From NCBI RefSeq assembly GCF_030818655.1, contig NZ_JAUTAN010000001.1:1426001-1490000 (forward strand): a DNA stretch of 64,000 nt, given 5' to 3'. Both the position numbers and the translations under genes were made by a program. The DNA comes from Nocardioides zeae (lineage in GTDB: Bacteria; Actinomycetota; Actinomycetes; Propionibacteriales; Nocardioidaceae). The notes beneath the pieces are model-generated. The model was not told the origin of the DNA and did not search any database. It worked only from the letters and a program-made list of their open reading frames with translations. Below, piece after piece: positions 26,409 to 34,738 of this stretch (the stretch's first letter is position 1; every line of letters begins with the position of its first letter).

Positions 26409-27467
26409 TCAGCTGTTGCGCCCCCGCGCCGCGACCGCCACCTGCTCGCCGTCGACGACGAGCGTGTCGGCGAGGTTCACGGCGGCGCAGACGTGGTTCG
26501 GCACCACGCGCACCCGTTCGCCCACCGCCGGGAGCGCCGCCCCGGCGAGGTCCACCACGGCGTGGTGCTCGGAGAGCTGGACGATCCGGGCGCCCGGGTG
26601 GTCGAGGAGCCGACCGAACCCGCTGGCGTACGCCGCGCGATCGGCCCCCAGCGTCTTCGAGCCCGCGTCGAGCACCGCGCGCCCCCCGGCGTGGCTGACG
26701 ACGGTGGCGACGGCCACGAGGGCGATGTCCTCGGGCGCGTGGTGGCCGAGCTCCCACTGCTGCGCGTCCCCGAAGACGTAGACGCCGGGTCGGAGCTCGT
26801 CCACCACGGGAGGAGCCTCGGACCGCACCAGCGTGGCCTCGAGCGTCGGCGTCGACCCGCCGCTGCGCACGGGGCAAGGGATCCCCGCGGCCACGACGAC
26901 CGCCGCCGCCTCGGCGAGCGCGGCCGCCTCCTGGGCCGCGACCTCCGCGGCCACCCCCGGGGCGTACCCGTGGCCGGGGAACGTGAAGACGCCCTCCACC
27001 GCGACGCCGAGGTCGGCCGCGGCCAGCGCGACCGCGCCTGCGCCCTCCGGATCGACGCCGCTGCGGCGGTGTCCCGAGTCGACCTCCACCGCGACGCCCA
27101 CGGCTCCGGCCAGCGGAGCCGCCCGCCGGGCGCCGTCGACGGAGTCCACCCCGATGACCACCCGCGCGCGCTCGGCGAGGTCGAGCACGCGCCGTACCCG
27201 CGCCTCGTCGAGGAACACCGGGTAGGCGACCAGCACGTCCGTGCACCCGTGCTCGACGAAGACCTCCGCCTCGCCGACCGTCGCGACCGTGACGCCCACG
27301 GCGCCGGCGTCGAGCTGGCGCTGCGCGATCGCGGGCACCTTGTGCGTCTTGACGTGCGGCCGCAGCCGCACGCCGGCGCGGTCGGCGGCGGCCTGGACGC
27401 GTCGGACGTTGGCGTCGAGACGGGCGCCGTCGACGGCGAGGTACGGCGTCGCCGGCGACCCGGTCAC
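26409..27467 (-). CDS. Alanine racemase N-terminal/D-serine dehydratase-like PLP enzyme
   Basis: This 352-residue fold-type III PLP enzyme has its PLP lysine in RPHVKTHK near residue 45. The TIM barrel runs to about residue 240 (AVEVDSGHRRSG, RSGGSTPTLE). The C-terminal D-serine dehydratase-like domain has SEHHAVVDLAG and VPNHVCAAVN, whose His and Cys form a metal site in D-threonine aldolase and D-serine dehydratase. It probably acts on a D-hydroxy amino acid; substrate cannot be fixed. The GTG start overlaps the aldo/keto reductase stop, so the two are one operon. Confidence 0.87.
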   Translation of the reverse strand: MTGSPATPYLAVDGARLDANVRRVQAAADRAGVRLRPHVKTHKVPAIAQRQLDAGAVGVTVATVGEAEVFVEHGCTDVLVAYPVFLDEARVRRVLDLAERARVVIGVDSVDGARRAAPLAGAVGVAVEVDSGHRRSGVDPEGAGAVALAAADLGVAVEGVFTFPGHGYAPGVAAEVAAQEAAALAEAAAVVVAAGIPCPVRSGGSTPTLEATLVRSEAPPVVDELRPGVYVFGDAQQWELGHHAPEDIALVAVATVVSHAGGRAVLDAGSKTLGADRAAYASGFGRLLDHPGARIVQLSEHHAVVDLAGAALPAVGERVRVVPNHVCAAVNLADTLVVDGEQVAVAARGRNS

Positions 27468-28306
27468 ATCTCCTCGTGCGTCTCGGGGTCGGCGCCGAAG
27501 ATGCGGCCGTCCGGTCGACCGAGGGCGGTGAGCGCCTCGACCTCGGCGTCGGTGAGCTCGAAGCCGAACACGTCGAGGTTGCTGCGCTGCCGCGCGGGTG
27601 AGGCGGACTTGGGGATGGGCAGCGACCCGACCTGGACGTGCCAGCGCAGCACGACGGCGGCGGGGTCGACGCCCAGGCGCGCGGCCGGTCCGGTGACGGC
27701 GGGCTCCTCGGCGAGGTCGCCGACCCGGGCGAGCGGGCTCCACGCCTCGGTCAGCACGTCCCAGCGCCGGTGGGCCTGCCGCAGCGCGGTCTGCGGGAAG
27801 TAGGGGTGCATCTCCACCTGGTTGACGCTGGGGGCCACGCCGGTCGCGTCGATCGCTTCCTCGAGGTGTGCCTCGGTGAAGTTGGAGACGCCGATGCTCC
27901 GCACGAGCCCGCGCTCGCGGAGGTCGACCAACGCCCGCCACGCCTCGACGAACTTCCCCCGGCTCGGGTTGGGCCAGTGGATGACCTGCAGGTCGAGGTG
28001 GTCGAGGCCGAGCCGCGCGAGGCTGCCCTCGACGCTGGCGATCGCGTCGTCGTACCCGTGGTCGCGGCCCGGGACCTTGCTCGTCACCTGGTAGGCGTCG
28101 CGGGGGAGGCCGCTGCGACGCAGCGCCTCGCCGACCGCCTCCTCGTTCTCGTAGTTCACCGCGGTGTCGATGAGGCGGTAGCCGACCTCAAGCGCCGAGA
28201 GCACGCCGGTGACGCACTCGTCGCCCTTGAGCGGGTAGGTGCCGAAGCCGACCGCGGGGAGCGTCGTGCCGTCGTTGAGGGTCCGCAGCGGGACGTCGAT
28301 GGTCAT
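27464..28306 (-). CDS. Aldo/keto reductase
   Basis: This 280-residue NADPH-dependent oxidoreductase of the AKR superfamily (2,5-diketo-D-gluconate reductase-like) has GFGTYPLKG, the catalytic Asp/Tyr in GYRLIDTAVNYENE, Lys in VTSKVPG, His in VIHWPNP, and the cofactor loop IPKSASPARQRSN. All four catalytic residues are visible. A TACGTT hexamer seven bases before the ATG suggests a leaderless transcript. It heads a two-gene operon with the PLP enzyme. Confidence 0.92.
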   Translation of the reverse strand: MTIDVPLRTLNDGTTLPAVGFGTYPLKGDECVTGVLSALEVGYRLIDTAVNYENEEAVGEALRRSGLPRDAYQVTSKVPGRDHGYDDAIASVEGSLARLGLDHLDLQVIHWPNPSRGKFVEAWRALVDLRERGLVRSIGVSNFTEAHLEEAIDATGVAPSVNQVEMHPYFPQTALRQAHRRWDVLTEAWSPLARVGDLAEEPAVTGPAARLGVDPAAVVLRWHVQVGSLPIPKSASPARQRSNLDVFGFELTDAEVEALTALGRPDGRIFGADPETHEEM

Positions 28307-28313
28307 GCCCACC

Positions 28314-28319
28314 AACGTA
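28314..28319 (-). promoter_or_regulatory. -10 hexamer TACGTT, leaderless aldo/keto reductase
   Basis: On the minus strand TACGTT is followed by seven bases and ATG 28306. Confidence 0.55.
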
Positions 28320-28365
28320 CGCGGTGGCGCGCACCCCGCCCGGACCGCGAGAGCGTCGCCCGCCC

Positions 28366-29109
28366 TCAGGCGATGAGGCCGGCCTGGCGGGCCGCGGGCA
28401 CCCAGCTCGTCACGTACTCCTCGAGCACGGCGTGGAACCACGCCTCGTCGGCCGTGGCCTTCGAGTCCTGCATCGACGTGAGCCCGACGTTGTCGACGAC
28501 GCGACCGCCCATGGTGTCGAGGTCCTGGAGGAACTGCGGCGAGTAGCCCAGCCCGAGGAACTGCCAGAAGACCGGCGTGGCGCTGGCCTCGACGAGGAGC
28601 TTCTTGGTCGCGTCCTTGTCGAACGGCTCGCCGTCCGTCACGAAGAGCACGAGCGTCGGGACCGCCACCGGGCCCTCCGGCTGGGCGTTGCCGCGGCCGA
28701 AGAGCCGCTTGCCGAGGCCCTTCTTGCCGTGGCCGGCCTCGGCCAGGATCGCCTTCATGACACCGGAGTAGTTGGTGCCGCCCATGGACTTGCCGGACCG
28801 CCAACGGTCGACGAAGCCGCTGTAGCTCGCGCTGTCGACCTCCTGCGGCGGGAAGGGGTCGTTGTGGAAGAAGTGGACCTGGATGTCGCCGTCGTCGTCG
28901 AGCCCCGCGAGGCTCAGCGCCAGCACGCGCTCGACGAGGTCCTGCACCTCCCCGTTGGCGTAACGGCTGTTCATCGAGGCCGAGTAGTCGATCGCGACCA
29001 CGACACGAGCGGTGATCTCGCCCAGGTCGATGCCCTTGTCGGCCTCCCGCTTGAGCAGCGAGATGATGGCGCCCTGCGCCGTGTCGGCGCGCTTCGTCAG
29101 GTCGACCAC
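28366..29109 (-). CDS. VWA-domain protein (TerF/TerY-like)
   Basis: This 247-residue protein is mostly a von Willebrand factor A domain with a complete MIDAS: DYSASM near residue 36, Thr in GGTNYSG and Asp in FVTDGEPFD. A short N-terminal helix (DLTKRADTAQGAIISLLKREADKG) resembles the N-terminus of tellurium-resistance TerF-like proteins. GTG 29109 is chosen because GGAGGAGG lies upstream of it. It is divergent from a TerD-domain gene 150 bases away; the two probably act together in a Ter-type stress system. Confidence 0.85.
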   Translation of the reverse strand: MVDLTKRADTAQGAIISLLKREADKGIDLGEITARVVVAIDYSASMNSRYANGEVQDLVERVLALSLAGLDDDGDIQVHFFHNDPFPPQEVDSASYSGFVDRWRSGKSMGGTNYSGVMKAILAEAGHGKKGLGKRLFGRGNAQPEGPVAVPTLVLFVTDGEPFDKDATKKLLVEASATPVFWQFLGLGYSPQFLQDLDTMGGRVVDNVGLTSMQDSKATADEAWFHAVLEEYVTSWVPAARQAGLIA

Positions 29110-29170
29110 TGGTTCCTCCTCCGTGCGTGGACCGGACCTCCCGGACCGTCGCGCACTCTTGCCCGTGCCG

Positions 29171-29215
29171 CGCGGTCCAAACGCGCGCGGTCCAAACGCG
29201 CGCGATCCGGACCGC
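29171..29215. repeat. 15-bp direct repeats between the VWA and TerD genes
   Basis: CGCGGTCCAAACGCG occurs twice head-to-tail (29171-29185, 29186-29200), followed by a diverged third copy. The array sits in the 150-base divergent promoter region, so it is a candidate operator shared by both genes. Confidence 0.5.
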
Positions 29216-29259
29216 CGCACGGGGGTTCACCGGCGCGCCCGCGGGGCAGGACGGTCGCC

Positions 29260-29958
29260 ATGGTCGACTACACCAAGCGCCCCCAGCAGCCGAGCCAGCC
29301 TCCCCAGCAGCCGCCGAGCCAGCCGCCGGCCGGGGGACCGAACCTCTCCAAGGTCACACTCACGAAGGCCGCCCCCAGCATCTCGCTCACGAAGGGTGCC
29401 GGTGCCGGCGGCCGCATGCGCATCAACCTCAACTGGTCGCAGGGCGCAGCGCCCGCCAAGGGCGGCTTCCTCAAGCGGGCGTTCGCCGCCGGCAGCGGCG
29501 CGGTCGACCTCGACCTCGGGTGCCTCTGGGAGCTGAGCGACGGCCGCAAGGGCGGCGTGCAGGCGCTGGGCAACGCGTTCGGCAGCATCGACGGTCCGCC
29601 GTGGGTCATGCTCGACGGCGACGACCGCTCCGGTACGGCGCAGGGCGGCGAGAACCTCTTCGTCAACCTCGACCGGTTGGGCGAGATCAAGCGCATCCTG
29701 ATCTACGCCTTCATCTACGAGGGCGTCCCCAACTGGGCGGCGGCCGACGGCGTCGTCACGCTGCACCCGGTCGGCGCGCCCCCCATCGAGGTGCGGCTCG
29801 ACGAGCCCGCCGCCGACCGCCGCGCCTGCGCCATCGCCCTCCTCACCAACGAGGGCGGCTCGCTGCAGGTACGTCGCGAGGTGCGGTACGGCGCGGACCA
29901 GGTCGAGCTGGACCAGGCGTTCGGTTGGGGCCTCAACTGGGGCCGCGGCCGGAAGTAG
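29260..29958 (+). CDS. TerD-family protein
   Basis: This 232-residue protein has a Pro/Gln-rich N-terminal tail of about 30 residues, then the core NLSKVTLTKAAPSISLTKGAG and RINLNWSQG. GAVDLDLGCLWELSDGRKG, GDDRSGTAQGGENLFVNLDRL and the C-terminal VRYGADQVELDQAFGWGLNW are TerD landmarks with calcium-binding acidic residues. TerD proteins are linked to tellurite, oxidative and phage stress. Only this gene and the divergent VWA gene represent the ter system here; terABC/E are absent. Confidence 0.87.
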   Translation: MVDYTKRPQQPSQPPQQPPSQPPAGGPNLSKVTLTKAAPSISLTKGAGAGGRMRINLNWSQGAAPAKGGFLKRAFAAGSGAVDLDLGCLWELSDGRKGGVQALGNAFGSIDGPPWVMLDGDDRSGTAQGGENLFVNLDRLGEIKRILIYAFIYEGVPNWAAADGVVTLHPVGAPPIEVRLDEPAADRRACAIALLTNEGGSLQVRREVRYGADQVELDQAFGWGLNWGRGRK

Positions 29959-29981
29959 GGGGCATCGGCGAGACTCACCCC

Positions 29982-30590
29982 GTGGTCACGAGGTGGGAGC
30001 AGGTCGCACGAGCACAGGCCGGGGAGGACTACGCCGCGGCGTACGCCGCCCGCTTCCGGCAGCAGGCGGACGCCGGGGCCGACGTGCACGGCGAGGCGAC
30101 GCTGGTGACGGCGCTCGCCCCACCGCCCTCCCGGGTGCTCGACGCGGGCTGCGGCACGGGGCGGGTGGCGGTGCGGCTGCACGAGCTGGGGCACCCCGTC
30201 GTCGGTGTCGACGTGGACCGCTCCATGGTCCGGGTCGCCCGCCGCGACGCCCCCCACCTGGCGTGGCACGTCGCGGACCTGGCGGCGCTCGACCTGGGCG
30301 AGCGCTTCGACGTCGTCGTCGTGGCGGGCAACGTGCTCCCGCTCCTGGAGCCGGGCACGCTGGGCGCGACGGCCGCGGCTCTCGCGGCGCACGTCGCGCC
30401 CGACGGCCTCCTCGTCGCGGGGTTCGGCCTCGACGCGGCCCACCTGCCGTCGGGCTGCCCGCCCACGCCGCTGGCCGACGTCGAGGCGGCCTTCGCCGCG
30501 GCGGGCCTGGCGCCGCCGGAGGTGTGGGCGTCGTGGGACCGCGCGCCCTACGACGGCGGTGGCTACGTCGTGGGGGTGTGGTCGACCTGA
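29982..30590 (+). CDS. Class I SAM-dependent methyltransferase
   Basis: This 202-residue protein has the SAM-binding motif I VLDAGCGTGRVAVRL near residue 52, acidic residue in GVDVDRSM, and motif IV FDVVVVAGNVLPLL. GTG 29982 is the chosen start; a reading frame further upstream overlaps TerD and is unlikely. The substrate is unknown. It converges on the MarR-GNAT gene with a ten-base gap. Confidence 0.85.
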   Translation: MVTRWEQVARAQAGEDYAAAYAARFRQQADAGADVHGEATLVTALAPPPSRVLDAGCGTGRVAVRLHELGHPVVGVDVDRSMVRVARRDAPHLAWHVADLAALDLGERFDVVVVAGNVLPLLEPGTLGATAAALAAHVAPDGLLVAGFGLDAAHLPSGCPPTPLADVEAAFAAAGLAPPEVWASWDRAPYDGGGYVVGVWST

Positions 30591-30600
30591 GGAGCCGCCC

Positions 30601-31497
30601 TCACAGCCGCTTCGCGAAGAACAGCTCGGCGTCGGCGTTGTCGTTGTAGCGCTCGACGCGGGCGTACCCCGCCCGCTCGTAGAGCGCGACCGCCTCGTCG
30701 AGCGCGCTGTTGGTGTCGAGCGCGACCCGCTCGGCGCCGCGGCTCCGCGCGAGCTCCTCGAGGTGCCGGAGCATCCGGCCGCCCAGCCCGGCTCCCCGCC
30801 ACGCCGGGTCGACCCACATGCGCTTCACCTCGACGGCCGGCCCGTCGCCCGCCACACCGGCGGGCAGGTCGAGGGGGCGGATCCCGCCGTACGCCGCGGG
30901 GCGGCCGTCGCTCGTCGCCACGACCCAGGTCGACCCGGGCTCCACCGCGTCGAGGCCGCTCGGCGCGAAGCCCCCGGAGAGCCGGTCGGCGACCTCCGCG
31001 ACGTACCGGTCGAGGGCCTCCCGCGCGGCGCGGACGGAGGCGGGATCGGCGGGGTCCACCTCGCGGAGCTCGACCGTGGCGGCGCGCACGAGCAGCTCGG
31101 CGGTGGCGAGCGCGTCGTCGAGCCGCGCCTGCTGCCGCGGCGTCAGCGGGGCGACGAGCCGGGCGGCGAGGTCCTCGGAGCGCTGGTCGAGGTCGGCCCG
31201 GGCGGCGCGGCCGGCGGCGGTGAGCACGACGCGGCGGCGTCGGCGGTCCGCGGGGTCGGGCTCGGTGGCGACGAGGCCGTCGGACTCGAGGGCGCGGAGC
31301 AGGCGGGCGACGTACCCGGAGTCGAGCCCGAGGAGGTCGCGGAGCTCGCCGACGGTCGAGCCCGTGTCGCCGTCCACCTCGTAGAGCAGGCGCGAGGCCC
31401 CCAGCGTGCGTCCGGTGCCGAGGTGCGACTCCTCGAGCACGCCGACGCGCTGGGTGTAGGTGCGGTTGAAGCGGCGGAGGGTGTCGACGACGGTCAC
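30601..31497 (-). CDS. MarR-GNAT fusion (regulator with acetyltransferase domain)
   Basis: This 298-residue protein fuses an N-terminal MarR winged helix (about 1-145; LGLDSGYVARLLRALESDGLV, PADRRRRRVVLT) to a C-terminal GNAT domain (about 150-298; VKRMWVDPAWRGAGLGGRMLRHLEE is the acetyl-CoA loop, ALYERAGYARV near the end). Such fusions are known in actinobacteria and couple a regulator with an acetyltransferase of unknown substrate. GATAAT lies nine bases before the GTG start and overlaps a palindrome, suggesting autorepression. Confidence 0.9.
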   Translation of the reverse strand: MTVVDTLRRFNRTYTQRVGVLEESHLGTGRTLGASRLLYEVDGDTGSTVGELRDLLGLDSGYVARLLRALESDGLVATEPDPADRRRRRVVLTAAGRAARADLDQRSEDLAARLVAPLTPRQQARLDDALATAELLVRAATVELREVDPADPASVRAAREALDRYVAEVADRLSGGFAPSGLDAVEPGSTWVVATSDGRPAAYGGIRPLDLPAGVAGDGPAVEVKRMWVDPAWRGAGLGGRMLRHLEELARSRGAERVALDTNSALDEAVALYERAGYARVERYNDNADAELFFAKRL

Positions 31498-31506
31498 GGG
31501 ACGAAG

Positions 31507-31525
31507 ATTATCTGACCCAGGTCAG
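31507..31525 (-). promoter_or_regulatory. Palindrome and -10 of the MarR-GNAT gene
   Basis: CTGACC-CA-GGTCAG (31512-31525) is a perfect dyad that touches the -10 GATAAT (minus strand, 31512-31507). This is a typical MarR autorepressor site. Confidence 0.55.
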
Positions 31526-31608
31526 GTTGTCGGCGAGAGGTCAGTCGGCGCCGGTCCATGGCGGCACACCGTGACGCGCGTAGCCGCCCGCCGGAGGACC
31601 TCGTGGCA

Positions 31609-31619
31609 TATTCTGAATC
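31609..31619 (+). promoter_or_regulatory. -10 TATTCT with half-operator ATATTCTGAA, leaderless hydrolase operon
   Basis: TATTCT (31609-31614) is followed by seven bases and ATG 31622. The sequence ATATTCTGAA is identical to the right half of the palindrome before the ABC exporter (51809-51824). It is a candidate binding site for the regulator encoded at 32413. Confidence 0.5.
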
Positions 31620-31621
31620 GT

Positions 31622-32416
31622 ATGAACGAGCCAGACGTGTCCCGTCGGGTGTGGTGGCAGCACGAGCCCGGCACGGGCGGAGCGACGGTGGTGCTCACGC
31701 ACGGGGCAGGCGCGGACCACCACATGTTCGACCTGCTGCTCCCGCGCCTGCACGCCGCCGGTTTCGGCACGCTGGTCTGGGACGTCCCGGGCCACGGTCG
31801 GTCGCCGCTGGGGGAAGACCGGTTCAGCGTGGCGGAGGCGGGACAGGTGCTCGTGCAGCTGCTCGACCGGATCGGTGTGCGCGGCCCCGTGGTGCTGCTC
31901 GGCCAGTCGATGGGCGGCAACATCGCCCAGCAGGTGCTCCTGGACCACCCGGAACGGTGCGGAGCGCTGGTGGCGATCGGCTCCACGTCCAACACGCTGC
32001 CCGTGACGCGGTGGGAGCGGTTCCAGCTGCGCCTGGCCGGCCCCCTCCTGCGCCTGGTGCCCCGGAAGCGCCTCGTGCGCTCGATGGTGCGTGCCTCCGC
32101 GGTCACCGAGCCCGCGCGCGTCTACCTGGCCGACGTGTTCACCGCTCTGGGCAAGCGGCGGTTCGTGCAGGTCTGGGCCGGCGTCGCGCGTGCCGTGCGA
32201 CCGCGGCCGGGGTACACCTCCGACGTGCCGCAGCTGCTGCTCGTCGGCGCCCGGGACGAGACCGGCAACATCGGCGACGCGATGCAGCGCTGGGCACGGC
32301 GCGACGCGCGGGCGCTCCTCGTGACGGTGCCCGACGCGGGCCACGTCGCGCAGCTCGACCAGCCCGACCTCGTCGCCGACGAGGTCATCCGGTTCCTCGA
32401 GAGGGAGGCGGCATGA
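31622..32416 (+). CDS. Alpha/beta hydrolase
   Basis: This 264-residue hydrolase has the oxyanion motif THGAGADHH, the nucleophile elbow GQSMGG (Ser about 100), Asp in LLVGARDE and the catalytic His in DAGHVAQLDQPD. It is the first gene of a three-gene plus-strand operon with a regulator and an amidohydrolase, joined by ATGA and GTGA overlaps. Beside an ACP-less macrotetrolide-like cluster it could act as an esterase on the product (compare the nonactin resistance esterase NonR) or as an editing thioesterase; this role is inference. The fold is clear, the substrate unknown. Confidence 0.88.
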   Translation: MNEPDVSRRVWWQHEPGTGGATVVLTHGAGADHHMFDLLLPRLHAAGFGTLVWDVPGHGRSPLGEDRFSVAEAGQVLVQLLDRIGVRGPVVLLGQSMGGNIAQQVLLDHPERCGALVAIGSTSNTLPVTRWERFQLRLAGPLLRLVPRKRLVRSMVRASAVTEPARVYLADVFTALGKRRFVQVWAGVARAVRPRPGYTSDVPQLLLVGARDETGNIGDAMQRWARRDARALLVTVPDAGHVAQLDQPDLVADEVIRFLEREAA

Positions 32417-32907
32417 CCCACGACCCTGACCAGCACGCGTTCGTGGCGGACCTCGCGTCACTGATGAAGCGCTGGGGCCTGCCCCCGGTGACCGGGCAGC
32501 TGTACGCGTACCTCCTGCTCCAGGAGGACCCGGTCGACCTCGACACGATGGTCCTCGACCTCGGCGCCTCGAAGAGCGGGCTCTCGGTCGCGGCCCGCCA
32601 GCTGGAGTCGTGGTTCCTCGTGCGCCGCATCTCCCAGCCGGGCTCGCGCCGGATCCTCTACGAGGTCGACGGCGACATCGAGCGCCTGCTCAAGGTCAAC
32701 GGGGTGCAGCTGAAGCGCTTCTCCAGCACGCTGCGCGACGGTGCGCGCGTGGCGCAGGGCAGCACGCAGCGGCGGCTCACCGACATCGCCGACCTCTTCG
32801 ACGTGTACGTCGACGTGTCGAACGACGTGCTCGAGCAGCGTCGCGCCGAGCGCACCGGCCCGCCAGACCCCGGGCAGGTCGCCGCGCTGCGGGACACGTC
32901 GGCGTGA
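32413..32907 (+). CDS. GbsR/MarR-family transcriptional regulator
   Basis: This 164-residue protein has a winged helix (GLPPVTGQLYAYLLLQEDPVDLDTMVLDL, then ASKSGLSVAARQLESWFLVRRISQPGSRRILYEVDG) followed by a helical dimerisation region. This is the GbsR/MarR type often found beside ABC-2 exporters. It is coupled to the hydrolase (ATGA) and to the amidohydrolase (GTGA). It is the best candidate to bind the TTCAGA-N4-TCTGAA sites at 51809 and 52568 and the half-site at 31609, and so to control the secondary-metabolite cluster (inference). Confidence 0.83.
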   Translation: MTHDPDQHAFVADLASLMKRWGLPPVTGQLYAYLLLQEDPVDLDTMVLDLGASKSGLSVAARQLESWFLVRRISQPGSRRILYEVDGDIERLLKVNGVQLKRFSSTLRDGARVAQGSTQRRLTDIADLFDVYVDVSNDVLEQRRAERTGPPDPGQVAALRDTSA

Positions 32908-33878
32908 CGGCGCCGACGGATCGCCCGCCGGTCGTCGACATGTGCGCGCTCCTGCACGACACCGATGGCTGGCGCCTCTACCTCGACCGGTTCCGTGTCC
33001 ACGCGCCTGAGTACCTGTCGGTGTTCGGACGCGCCATGTGCCGCTACTTCGGTGCCGACCACGGGACCTACGCCGCCGCGCTGGCCCACGACTGGGACGC
33101 CGCCCTCGACGTGCTGCTCCCGCCGGACCGGCCCGAGCTCGACCTGGCCGCCCACGTCGCGGACCGGCGGGCGCGCGGTGTCGTTCGCGAGGTCGTGCTG
33201 GGCGGTCCCGGGCGACGGCCCGACGGGTGCTCGGACAACAACTGGCTGCTCGAGGTCACCCGCGCCAACCCCGACCACTTCACCGTGTGGGCGGGTGTCG
33301 CGCTGCAGCCCGGTGCCGACGCCGAGGTGGCGCGGCTGGCGGCCGACGGGGCCGAGGGGCTCTGCGTGATCCCGTTCCTCGACGGCACCACCGCGACCGA
33401 CCCGGCGCACGACGCCTTCTGGGCGACGGCCGCCGCAGCGGGGCTACCGGTGTGGCTGCACACCGGGCACCACGTCGCCGCGAGCCAGCCGAGCGGCCTC
33501 GGGAGCTGGGTGGTGGTCGAGGAGCTCGCCCGGCGCCACCCGTCGCTGTGGCTCGTGGCCGGGCACGCCGGGTGGCCCGACGTCACGCACATGCTGCTCA
33601 CGGCCGCCCGCCATCCCCGGGTGCGCCTGGAGCTCTCCTCGCACCGGGCCCGCACGATGACGACGCCGGGCTCCGGCTGGGAGGCCGCGCTGCAGCACGA
33701 CGGTGCCCTCGCCCGGGGGCGCATGATGTTCGGCACCTCCGGCTGGGTCAACCCGGTGGCCGTCGACCTGCTCGCCGCGGAGGTCGCTGCGCTGCCCCTG
33801 ACCCCCGGCACTGCTGCCGCATGGCTCGGCTCGACGGCGCTCGACCTGCTCGACGCGGTGGCTCAGCGCCCCTCGTAG
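32904..33878 (+). CDS. Amidohydrolase-2-like TIM-barrel protein with altered metal site
   Basis: This 324-residue protein resembles the amidohydrolase 2 (ACMSD-like) family: WLLEVTRANPDHFTVWAGVALQPG, AAAAGLPVWLHTGHH, LVAGHAGWPDV and MMFGTSGW. The N-terminal DxHxH metal motif of the family is not present (VVDMCALLHDT instead), so metal binding may be altered or lost. It could be a hydrolase or decarboxylase acting on a cluster intermediate. It overlaps the convergent crotonase gene by 16 bases at its 3' end. Confidence 0.75.
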   Translation: MTAPTDRPPVVDMCALLHDTDGWRLYLDRFRVHAPEYLSVFGRAMCRYFGADHGTYAAALAHDWDAALDVLLPPDRPELDLAAHVADRRARGVVREVVLGGPGRRPDGCSDNNWLLEVTRANPDHFTVWAGVALQPGADAEVARLAADGAEGLCVIPFLDGTTATDPAHDAFWATAAAAGLPVWLHTGHHVAASQPSGLGSWVVVEELARRHPSLWLVAGHAGWPDVTHMLLTAARHPRVRLELSSHRARTMTTPGSGWEAALQHDGALARGRMMFGTSGWVNPVAVDLLAAEVAALPLTPGTAAAWLGSTALDLLDAVAQRPS

Positions 33879-34738
33879 CGGGGTGCCCGTCGCTCGGCGA
33901 ACGCAGCCATGCCCTCGGCCGCGTCCCGCACCGTGTCGTGGGTGACGAGGTGGCAGCGGTCCTGCCAGCGCAGGCCCAGCTCGGCGGGCTGACCCCAGGT
34001 GCGCTCGCGCAGGTCCTTGAAGAGCGCGATGGCGCGGGTCGGCAGAGCAGCGAGCTCGGCGGCGCGCCGCCGACCGGCGGCCACGACGTCACCGGCGGGC
34101 ACGACCTCGTCGACGAGACCGATCGACAGTGCTTCCTCCGCGGGCACCATGCGACCCGTGAGGTAGAGGTTGGTGGCCCGCCCGGGCCCGACCAGGCGTG
34201 AGAGCAGCACGACGTTCCCCACGTGACCCACCTGCAGGAGGCGGTTGCCGATCACGGCGTCCCGCCCCGCCACGCGGTAGTCCGCCGCGCACAACAGCTC
34301 GGTGCCCGCCCCGGCTGACGCACCGCCGACGGCGGCGACGACCGGTTTCGGCATCCGCAGCAGCTCCTCGCACATGCGGAGGTAGTGGGCGTCGTGGGTC
34401 AGCGCGTCGAAGGGGGTCGTGGCCGCGTCGCCATGCCGCCACGCCTCGACGCTGGCCACGTCGTCGCCCACGCAGAAGGCGTCCTCGCCGCCGGTCAGGA
34501 GCACGCACCGCACGTCCGGGTCAGCGGATGCGCGCACGAGCGCCTCGAGCATGGGTTCGGTCATCGCGCGCACCAGCGCGTTGCGACGCTCCGTTCGCCG
34601 CATCCGGACGACGGCGACGGCGCCGTCGAGCTCCAGCGCCAGCGGTCCCGAGGGATCGAGGGAGGCGACGAACGCGCCGTACCCGCCGCGCCTGCCCACC
34701 GTCGGGTCGGTGGCCGCAGGCGGGGGCCCGTCCGTCAC
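33863..34738 (-). CDS. Enoyl-CoA hydratase/isomerase (crotonase), NonS-like candidate
   Basis: This 291-residue crotonase has an N-terminal extension of about 30 residues. The CoA-binding sequence RTERRNALVRAM comes next, then the oxyanion-hole residues in DAFCVGDDVAS and GGASAGAGTELLCAADYRVAG, and GLVDEVVPAGD. It is the last gene of the 16-kb operon, with its GTG overlapping the fusion-gene stop. In nonactin biosynthesis a crotonase homologue (NonS) closes the tetrahydrofuran ring by oxa-Michael addition; by context this enzyme may do the same. An ordinary hydratase role cannot be excluded. Confidence 0.85.
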   Translation of the reverse strand: MTDGPPPAATDPTVGRRGGYGAFVASLDPSGPLALELDGAVAVVRMRRTERRNALVRAMTEPMLEALVRASADPDVRCVLLTGGEDAFCVGDDVASVEAWRHGDAATTPFDALTHDAHYLRMCEELLRMPKPVVAAVGGASAGAGTELLCAADYRVAGRDAVIGNRLLQVGHVGNVVLLSRLVGPGRATNLYLTGRMVPAEEALSIGLVDEVVPAGDVVAAGRRRAAELAALPTRAIALFKDLRERTWGQPAELGLRWQDRCHLVTHDTVRDAAEGMAAFAERRAPRYEGR

